A DNA stretch of 64,000 bases, taken from positions 4,092,001 through 4,156,000 of the forward strand of contig JANCIK010000001.1 of NCBI GenBank assembly GCA_028532985.1, in the 5' to 3' direction. Below, one piece after another: positions 56,788 to 64,000 of this stretch. Both the position numbers and the translations under genes were made by a program. The notes under the pieces were generated by a model. That model was not told where the DNA came from. It saw only the letters and a program-made list of their open reading frames with translations, and ran no database searches. Each line of letters begins with the position of its first letter. Within the stretch, counting starts at the first letter, position 1. This DNA is from Stropharia rugosoannulata. Lineage: Eukaryota > Basidiomycota > Agaricomycetes > Agaricales > Strophariaceae.

Positions 56788-58288
56788 GAGGTGTTGGCCC
56801 TCATGCGTGGCATGGCCGAGATGGTGGGGCTTAGTGGGGGGGATGGGGCGGTCGGGAAATAGAAGGAAAGCGCTGTACGAGCGGGAGACTATGGAGAGTG
56901 TATCCGTCTACGCATAGCTGTCGCGCCCTATCACCGTGGTCGCGGGCTCAGACTTCGCAATCCAAGATGCGTGACTGCCCTATTCATCATTCATCTGTTG
57001 GGACATCGACCAAGTACATATTATCGTGCACGAGCATACTGAGCCTGCTTTTCCTTCTAGTCCTATGCACACACCCCGTCACCTACGCTCACCTACGCTC
57101 GCCGCCTCGCCCGGGTACATGCCCATCTCTACAGGTGCTCCTCCACTCACCATTCTATTGTTATTCATATTTCAAACTATACACGTGCGTATTTTCTTAT
57201 TATAAGTTATTTTTCGTACTGCTTCATATTTCCATTTTCTTTTTCCATTGTTACCCTTCAACACTGTGCAGCTTTTCGTCGAGGTTTTCGTCGTGTTTCC
57301 TATTCAATGCGTATATACAGCCAGCCTATGTTTTCGGTTTCGTTTTTCGACCACGTTCGTGTTCCCGTGTCCAGCCCAGCCGTGTCATTGCCCGTTGCCG
57401 TCTCCTCCTATCCCTTGTCCGGTTCCCTGCCCAACCCCCAACCCCCGTCCCCGTCCCATCCCATCCCATAGCTCTCATCTGCATGTTTATCCCATCTTCA
57501 TGTCTATCCCCTCTGAATGTCCATCCCTCCTGCCTTCTACATGTTCCGATGATTGGCCGTGCCCTGACATGCTGTCATATATCAGCAGTCAGCCCGCCCG
57601 CCCGCCTGTTTCTGTGTTCCGTTTGTACTATGCTATACCACGCCATGTTATGCTCATTGGGTCTTTGCTTCCCCCCTTTCTCGATGAATTTGGTCGTACT
57701 TTGTTTTATACTTGAGTACATACATACTTGCTAGGTTCTTACGCGTGCGTGAACGCCCGCTTAGCTACTATCATACAAGCATAGATTCAGTTTTTCGAGT
57801 CGGTTTGCTATGTGAAGTTTGCGTCTGCAGAAGATGGTGTAGGTGGGGTGGTAGTGCGTGTTAAAAAGTTATGTGAGCCACTAGTTATGGGCGGTAGTGT
57901 GGCAGACTCTGGGTCGACAGACGGGGCAATACACGTGAATGTGGTCCAGGGCTACAGAGCACCGATCGCAGGTCGCCCGGCGTGGATGGTCTCGCTGATA
58001 AGAAAGTACATATACTGACTCTAATTCATCCGACTGGTGCATCTTACATTGAACCTTAGTAGGGTGGTTCGGTGGGCTGTTGCATAGGTCTATTGCAGTC
58101 CTTGATGGTATGTTGAAGAAATAAACATGAACTAAGAACTTCGTTTGTACATTGCGGCTGTCACACTGTAAGCTTTGGGTATAGACCAGCATCAAATTTT
58201 GTCAACCCTCGATACTATTAGGCACATAGAGTAGACTTCCATCAGAATCCATCAGGCTCTTCAATGGAATCACTGCGTAGGAGTATAC
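56788..58288. other. Intergenic, 3' UTR and pyrimidine-rich stretch
   Basis: About 57.0-57.7 kb is a C/T-rich stretch that opens long chance frames without motifs. No gene is called. Confidence 0.45.
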
Positions 58289-58508
58289 ACTGCTGGCGCC
58301 AACCCATGTTTGATGGCCAAAAATGTGCCGGCGAATATGTCATGTTTTTCAAATTGACATGTATGGCTCAGAAAAAAGCAGCAAAAGTCCTCGGGGTTTC
58401 TTTAAAAGGCAAGGCCGATGCCTTTTTTCCGGCCAAAACGATGCCGCGAAAAACATGACATTTGGAAACATCTTTTTGGTCACCAAAGACAGGTCGGGGC
58501 CAGCGGTG
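58289..58508. mobile_element. CACTG-type MITE, copy B (220 bp)
   Basis: Left end CACTGCTGGCGCC, right end reverse complement CACCGCTGGCCCC. Flanked by ATA on both sides (58286-58288 and 58509-58511). The interior is the inverted counterpart of copy A (19443-19664). Confidence 0.8.
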
Positions 58509-58587
58509 ATAATAAGTACTAGTAAAGCTCGGGTTTGAGTGGCTTATCCCCAAATTGAACTGTACTCGTACATCTAGATTCTATATA

Positions 58588-58892
58588 CACTGCTGGCGCC
58601 CACCCATGTTTGGTCACCAAAGATCTCACAAAAAGGTAACAAAAGGCCTCAGAGTTTTCTTAAATGGCAAGGCCGATGCATGTTTCACTCCAGGAAGTTG
58701 AAATTTATCGGTCTACTCAAAACTACGTATAAAAAAAAACTTGAATATAACGTGAAAAAACTTGGATATAATTGAGCTTTTTCTACTTTTAGTTTGAACA
58801 AAAGGCCTCAACTTCACGGAGTGTTTGCCTACCACAACGACGCCACCAAAAACATGACATGTATGGAGGCACCTTTTTGGTCACCAGCAGTG
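58588..58892. mobile_element. CACTG-type MITE, copy C (305 bp, diverged)
   Basis: Begins CACTGCTGGCGCC and ends CACCAGCAGTG, with ATA on both sides. It shares the outer parts with copies A and B, but the middle is replaced by an AT-rich stretch (about 58690-58795), and the right end has lost GGCGCC. Confidence 0.65.
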
Positions 58893-59515
58893 ATACCCCA
58901 TGGCAGCTGAGGACCACCCGCGAAAGTCTCTCGGCCCGTGTCGATTTAATTCGCCCAATAAGGTTAGCTCTATGGGTTATATTTAAATTCATTAATAGCG
59001 CGCTCCAAGAATGGGTTCTGACATCTGTCAGAAAAGCAGTTCGTAAGAGCTGGAAGGCGTAAATTTCCCCAAAAACGAGCAAGAGATACTAGATGCTGTC
59101 TCTATAGTACAAAACCACCAGAAATACTGTAAGTTAACGTCTGTTCACATATCCAACAAGTTACTGGCCATCAAATTGTAAGTAGGTCAGGTATCTAGAT
59201 TCTACACTGACGTTGGCCATGACGTAGTAGAATCGTCATATAGCATGGCCAACAGTTGGGTAACTGAAAAGAACGGTCTAGACCTCTGACAGCGTCGCCT
59301 ATGCTGCCATACATTTGTTCATTATGTGTGCCGCACTGCGGGATTGGCTGGCGCGTAATGATAAGTGCAGGAGGCTTGTGCATGCCGGTAAGAATTGGCT
59401 GAGTAGAGACCGTTTCATTTATACTTTTCGTATAAATGTGACCGCTCTTTTGTTAGCTGGCGCTGAACTCTCTTGACTTCTCGCGTACCTGCTTCGAGAA
59501 ATTCCCCTGCGCAAA

Positions 59516-60447
59516 ATGGATAATCACACTCTCTCGGTATCGTCCGTGTTTGGGCCTAGCCAGAGGGGGGCGCCGTCTGATAGAACACTCAGGTCGTCGG
59601 ATTCGATTCTATTCTATATCAACTCTGCGACGATATCTAAGGCCTTTCCTAATGCACTGCAGGCGCTGTCTTGCTCTATTCCTAACGACGAAGGGCTGGA
59701 ATCGGACGAAAAGGTCATCGATGTCCCAGAGACGTCTGCAGTTCTCAACATCCTCTTGCACACAATGTACCGCTGGTCCTGCGCAAAGCATGCACCCAGT
59801 CTGCAGGATCTGGAGACGGCCGTACGCCACATGGGCTCGTACGGACTGTGTCCCAAGGAGGTCATCCGGAACACGGGATCCCCCACACTATTCGACATGC
59901 TGCTGTCATTCGCGCCCCTGGACCCCCTGCGCGTGTATACCCTCGCAGCGCAATTCGACATATACGACCTGGCGGTGCAGTCCTCATCGTACCTCCTCTC
60001 GTACGACATATCCACCATGAGCGACGACGTCGCCGAAGCTATCGGCGCGATCTACCTCTGCCGGTTCATGGTTCTGCACCAGAGGCTTACGGAGACACTC
60101 AAGAGCATTTTGCTACAGCCGCCGCCGCCGCATGATGCGACGGAGGCGTGTGACTTCGGCGACCAGAAAAGGCTGGCGCGGGCATGGGCGTTGACGGCGG
60201 CGTACGTCGTATGGGACCCGCGGCCTGGTAAGCCAGAACGTTCTTCGTTGTCAACGGCGGCATCCATTGACCCACTTCCGGCCAATAAGATATGTCTGTG
60301 CATGATTTGCAGGAAAGGTTCTTGGGACTCGCGAGCCATATTGAATGCAGTAGCTGTGAACAAATGCTGAAGCGAAGAGTAAAAGAAGTCGCTGTTCAAT
60401 GGGTCAAAGTAAAGGTCAGTACCTCGGCATCTTCAACGGATTGTTAA
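59516..60447 (+). CDS. BTB/POZ domain protein (289 aa)
   Basis: Two exons, 59516-60227 and 60290-60447, join in phase; without the intron the frame would end at 60370. The N-terminal half is a fungal BTB/POZ domain: SSDSILFYINSATISKAFPNAL is the first strand-helix part, then VIDVPETSAVLNILLHTMYRW and a C-terminal helical part (PLRVYTLAAQFDIYDLAVQSSSYLLSY is its BACK-like start). The last exon gives DMSVHDLQERFLGLASH, IECSSCEQML and the ending VKEVAVQWVKVK, the usual tail of Agaricomycete BTB families. BTB domains dimerise and often bind Cul3. A partner or substrate cannot be named. Confidence 0.85.
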
Positions 60448-61576
60448 TGTTTCAGTGCTAAAAAGTCGTCTTTAGCGTACGATTTAATTATTCATGCCGA
60501 ATACTGACCATTCTCATGACGCCTTGTTGGATGCTATAAGTTATTCCCTCGACATTTCAACTGTATTAATTAGATATCATGAAGACCAGTTTTTATGAAG
60601 TGTATCAGCATAAGGCGGTAAATTATGTCTGGCTATATCAGATGAAGAAGCTTGTCACCAACTACCCAGCTGGATGATATCGATAAGTACCCAATGAAAT
60701 GGTGGAAGCATCGGTGCGTAAGCGGTAAAGAGATGGTGACCAAAATTAGTTTCGCCATTTACGTCATGTATTTCATTAGTCGTGTACGGCATACAGAGTA
60801 TGCATACAATTTGAAATTGGTGGGAGCCAGCAGTGGGAGTCACCTAACCTTCCCACCCTATGCCACATATAAGCTACCGGGAACCGGTGCTTATGTCACA
60901 GCTCACATGCATGACATACCATGAATCCCCTTGACCTTAGAGAGCGACCTTCCAGACCGTTCCCTCTAAGAAAATTTCAAAGGTCCGGCAACGTCGATAT
61001 CCGGTGACCAGCCGTGGTCGCTGCGGCCGCGCACTGCCGAGCGCCCCGCCCATCTCTGTCAGCATCCCACGCCGCCCTCCTTCCTACTTTGGCAGGCAGC
61101 CCGCCACTTCCCGCCTCGCCGCACGCCTCATTCCTGTGTCCGCCACCGCCCGCGCCTGCTGCCGCTTCACCCGCCGTCTCATACATCGAACATTGTAACA
61201 TATAATAACTGGTACTAATCAATGTATAAGTACTTAATTTATTAGAATGAATATACTATGTTTAAATCTAAATACTGCTGAGCACGTCGTTCACTACGAT
61301 GACCAGAAGGCATTCTATGGCCTGCGGAACGTGCGGAATGTCCCGACATTATCGGTCTGAACGGTAAGTGGCATGAATTAAAAATAACTTCATGTCTTGG
61401 CTGTTCCTAGAATGAATAACATGCTCATGTGGGGCCAGTCTGGGCAAGTGTATCACTGATGCATTCTAAAATTAAGATTTATATAAAATCGTAACATTCA
61501 TTTTCTAGAGTAAACGGATATGCTGCGGTGTGTTAGAGTGCAAAAGAGTGGTTAACGAAGGCGTAAAGAAGTACTA
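60448..61576. other. Intergenic with a GC-rich island (about 61000-61195)
   Basis: No supported gene. Roughly 190 bp are far richer in GC than their surroundings, with CCGCC-type runs, and are bordered by AT-rich DNA. They have no strong open frame on either strand. Confidence 0.45.
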
Positions 61577-63104
61577 TTAGGCAGAGGTCTCCTCGCCAAC
61601 TAAGGGTGTCTGCCCAACACCTTTGTTGCTGGTAGCATCACTGGGATTCTCGGAATCGCTTTCTCCGCTGTCGCTGTCGCTGTCAATCACAGAATCGCTC
61701 CTGACACGCTTAGCAGTCCCAATTCTGTCCGAGTGTTCAGTTGCCACCTTCCGTTTAACTCCCGCGTCCTTTCTTGTCTTGCGTTCCTTGACTACAATAG
61801 CTCCGGATGCGACATCAGCTCTATATTTCTTCTCGTGGGCGCGACGTTCTTCAGGCGAAAGCTTGACGAACTTGCACTGTCCGTTCCTAACGGCCTCAGC
61901 TAAAGTCCTCAGAGGGATAAGGGAGCTGCCTAGATTGCTCGGGTTGCAGAATTTCTCTGCTGTCCATCCAACAAGCTGCACGCCAAGCTTTCGGACAATT
62001 GCGTCTTCGTAGTTAGTGTAGTGCATAACAGCTTTCTCATTGCCGGTGACAGCAACTGTAGATAGGTGATATCTATCAGAATACATTTTTGTTGCATTTA
62101 CTTAATGGAGGCCTACCAAGACTAGCGCTTATTCCTGCTGTAATCTCGCGTTTCAGCGCAAGTGCCTTCTGTTGAGAAGTGCGATTCAAATCTGAACTCC
62201 TCAGTAAGGAACATTTATCACAACATGGTATCCGGGCGACTTACTAATCAAATCACACCCTGCAATGGCGAATGCCTCTAGCTTTGCTGCAACCGTCTGT
62301 AAGGACCATTTTTTGCCTACAGCAATAGGCATATAATCAATGAATTCCTCTGCTGTGAAATACCAGACTGGAGCCATATGAAAGTTGGCATTGTTACGGA
62401 CAAGACAGAAAAATCCATCTATACCAACACGTGTCTTCAACGAGGAGAGCTACACATGAAAAACTCTCAGCCGCTGTAACGGACTCGAGAAAAGAAAGAA
62501 ACTTACCAGGCCCTGTATGTTCTGCGACACGTTTGCGACATCCTGAATGCAACCGCGCGCGGTGACTCGAGGAAGCCGCTTGCTCTTTTCTTTCATATCC
62601 TCAAACTCAGCTACGTATTTTGCTCGTTGCTCGTCGGTTAAGCTGTTGTATTCCTCCAGATACTCGCGTTGAATAGAAATCGCATTTTCTTTCTCTCCAT
62701 CTGTGAGAAGAATGAAAGTGGTAAGAGTAAGCTTCAAACATCAAGGTACTACAACATTACATACCTGCGCGGAGCTGAGCTGCTTTGACACTCTTGAAGG
62801 CATTAAAGCTGTTAGTGGCTGTCTTCCTGTACACGAGCTTCTGTCCTCCGGTGAAGAATCGATTGAGGAAGTGGTTCGGGGCCTTGTCAAAGCGACGGGA
62901 AAGCTCTGCCGCTTTCTCTGTAGTATACGAGACCCATTCGTCGACGGCGGCCTGAATATCATCGTTTTCTTGTTTCTTACGTGCAGCACTGTCAGAAGAT
63001 TGCTTAGAAGGTTGTGACCGCTTTGAGCGCGGAGCCGTAGACGTTGAGGTATCCGTGACATGTCTAATGCGGTCGGCCGCAACTTGGAGTGTAGGGAGCG
63101 GCAT
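61577..63104 (-). CDS. Nuclear-looking protein of unknown family with acidic tail
   Basis: Five exons join in phase on the minus strand. The order is MPLPTLQVAADRIRHV, a basic linker (APRSKRSQPSK), a helical part (DEWVSYTTEKAAELSRRF), REYLEEYNSLTDEQRAKYVAEF (a little like an HMG-box helix), and GIDGFFCLVRNNANFHMAPVW. These are followed by EEFIDYMPIAVGKKW, NYEDAIVRKLGVQLVGW, FVKLSPEERRAHEKKY, two NLS-like runs (GVKRKVATEHS, GTAKRVRSDS) and an acidic tail with repeated SDSDSG. No known domain is certain. The pattern suggests a DNA- or chromatin-associated protein (inference). An upstream in-frame Met at 63134 is possible. Confidence 0.7.
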
Positions 63105-63380
63105 CAGTACAAAGTATGGGCAAAGTAGTAGCACAGTCGGCTCTTGTGCACAGTAGCAATTTTATGGCAAAATGCTTCGTAATTCTATGCCTTCAATTAT
63201 CTAACAGCAGATAGATCACTATGGATCCATGTCTATATGGAGCACATTGCTAAATTAGTACATTGTTCAGATGTAGTCTTGATGGACAGTAATTTAACAA
63301 ATGCCACAAAATCAATTTATTCTGTGCCACAGGTTGGCCACAGGGGGTATACATGTTATGACGAGATACGCTACGACTGA

Positions 63381-63767
63381 CTATGGCTTTGCGAGGTCCT
63401 CGGACATTGCCTCAACAAGTTCATCAATGTGCTCCATGTTGAAGTCATGCTGACGAAGAGTTGCGTGCCAGAGAGCGGGCTTGACCGTGGTAAAGATAAA
63501 TTCAATGATGCTGCAGAACGGGCTCTCGTAGCCATATGCTGAAACTAAGAATTTTGCCCTGGGTGCAGGGCCACGGACGGTGGCGTTATCAACAATCTTG
63601 GGGGCTGGAGACAAATGGGACTTGGATAACCCTGTCCGTGAGACAGACGGGCCACGCGCAGCGCCAGCTGCGCTGTGCTGAAGGGCCTTGGAGGACGAGG
63701 CAATGGGCGACGGGGCAACAGAACGAGGGGACGGCACTGCAGAAACAGTGGACACCTCACCAGACAA
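63381..63767 (-). CDS. Partial gene, last exon(s) of an unknown protein at the right edge
   Basis: Open 128-codon minus-strand frame without a good ATG. A pyrimidine tract and CCCCCAG acceptor lie directly upstream. It begins Ser/Pro/Ala-rich (SVAPSPIASSSKALQ) and ends with a folded-looking part (CSIIEFIFTTVKPALWHATL, MEHIDELVEAMSEDL). It probably continues towards the right edge or beyond. It might be a neighbour family to the gene at 61577-63104; no homology seen. Confidence 0.4.
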   Translation of the reverse strand: MSGEVSTVSAVPSPRSVAPSPIASSSKALQHSAAGAARGPSVSRTGLSKSHLSPAPKIVDNATVRGPAPRAKFLVSAYGYESPFCSIIEFIFTTVKPALWHATLRQHDFNMEHIDELVEAMSEDLAKP

Positions 63768-63808
63768 ACTGGGGGAGGGAAGAGCACATCAGCAAATCCA
63801 GTCATTTT

Positions 63809-63901
63809 CTCATAGCATGTCATAATAATACCACATGATCTCATAGAACAGCATAGTGATACCGTACAATCTCATAGCATGTCATAGTAATTAGGCTAGG
63901 C
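63809..63901 (+). repeat. 31-bp tandem repeat, three copies
   Basis: Units begin CTCATAGCATGTCATA (second copy CTCATAGAACAGCATA) and end ACCACATGAT or ACCGTACAAT; the third is diverged at its end. Further TCATAG/CATAGT-like motifs follow to the window edge. Confidence 0.6.
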
Positions 63902-64000
63902 TTATAATGGCCCATAGTCACGTAGCACTATATAGTATAAGTATAATCGTTATATAGCATGTCGTAGTACTCTATAATAGGCTCTGCAAGTTATGCCATA

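Noticed and set aside
56898..57734. 278-codon plus-strand frame
   Set aside because: C/T-rich DNA opens the frame; the composition (Ser, Leu, Cys, Pro) matches translated pyrimidine tracts and no domain is seen.
1..64000. tRNA or rRNA genes
   Set aside because: I saw no convincing cloverleaf or rRNA segment by eye; a tRNAscan or Infernal run would decide.

Overview
The window reads as nuclear DNA of a filamentous basidiomycete, most likely an Agaricomycete. Genes are on both strands and are cut by many short (about 45-90 nt) GT-AG introns. Lineage-typical families are present: F-box/LRR-like proteins, DUF6533-type seven-TM proteins, BTB/POZ proteins, fungal P450s, a CFEM protein and single-pass membrane proteins with proline-rich tails. 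All gene models were made by hand, by joining open frames at splice sites so that phase is kept. No database search was run.

Layout. 0-20 kb: a secreted/single-pass membrane protein (minus), a 950-aa acidic Cys-containing protein with an F-box-like start (5.05-8.52 kb), a two-finger C2H2 protein (11.3-12.5 kb), an F-box protein (14.8-16.4 kb), a CFEM GPI-type protein (16.7-17.5 kb) and a type II membrane HtrL/YibB-like protein (18.0-19.3 kb). 19.4-35 kb: a repeat-rich block. It holds three paralogous F-box genes, a CACTG-type MITE, a decayed lactonase fragment, and a DUF6533-type 7TM gene cut in two by a complete 6,543-bp Mutator-like (MULE) transposon.

The transposon (22669-29211) is the most interesting object. 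It has a perfect 9-bp target duplication (GCTGACAGC), 33-bp terminal inverted repeats (30/33 identical), and subterminal arrays of a 10-bp unit built on TGCACGCA. It carries one ten-exon gene whose frames join cleanly into a 1,479-aa fusion: GCM/WRKY-type zinc finger, MULE DDE transposase, basic linker, USP-like peptidase region, PHD finger and a Tudor/PWWP-like segment. The two halves of the interrupted 7TM gene rejoin in frame when one target copy and the element are left out, so the insertion looks young.

36-53 kb: an intact 6-phosphogluconolactonase-like gene, a P450, a bicovalent-FAD (BBE-type) oxidase, an SDR, two 7TM proteins, and a second P450 that is intact until its last exon, where two frameshifts appear. 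Direct repeats of about 385 bp flank that second P450. The P450-FAD oxidase-SDR-P450 set could act on one small molecule, but no core synthase is in view. 55-64 kb: a single-pass membrane protein, two more copies of the CACTG element, a BTB/POZ protein, a nuclear-looking protein of unknown family, and a partial gene at the right edge.
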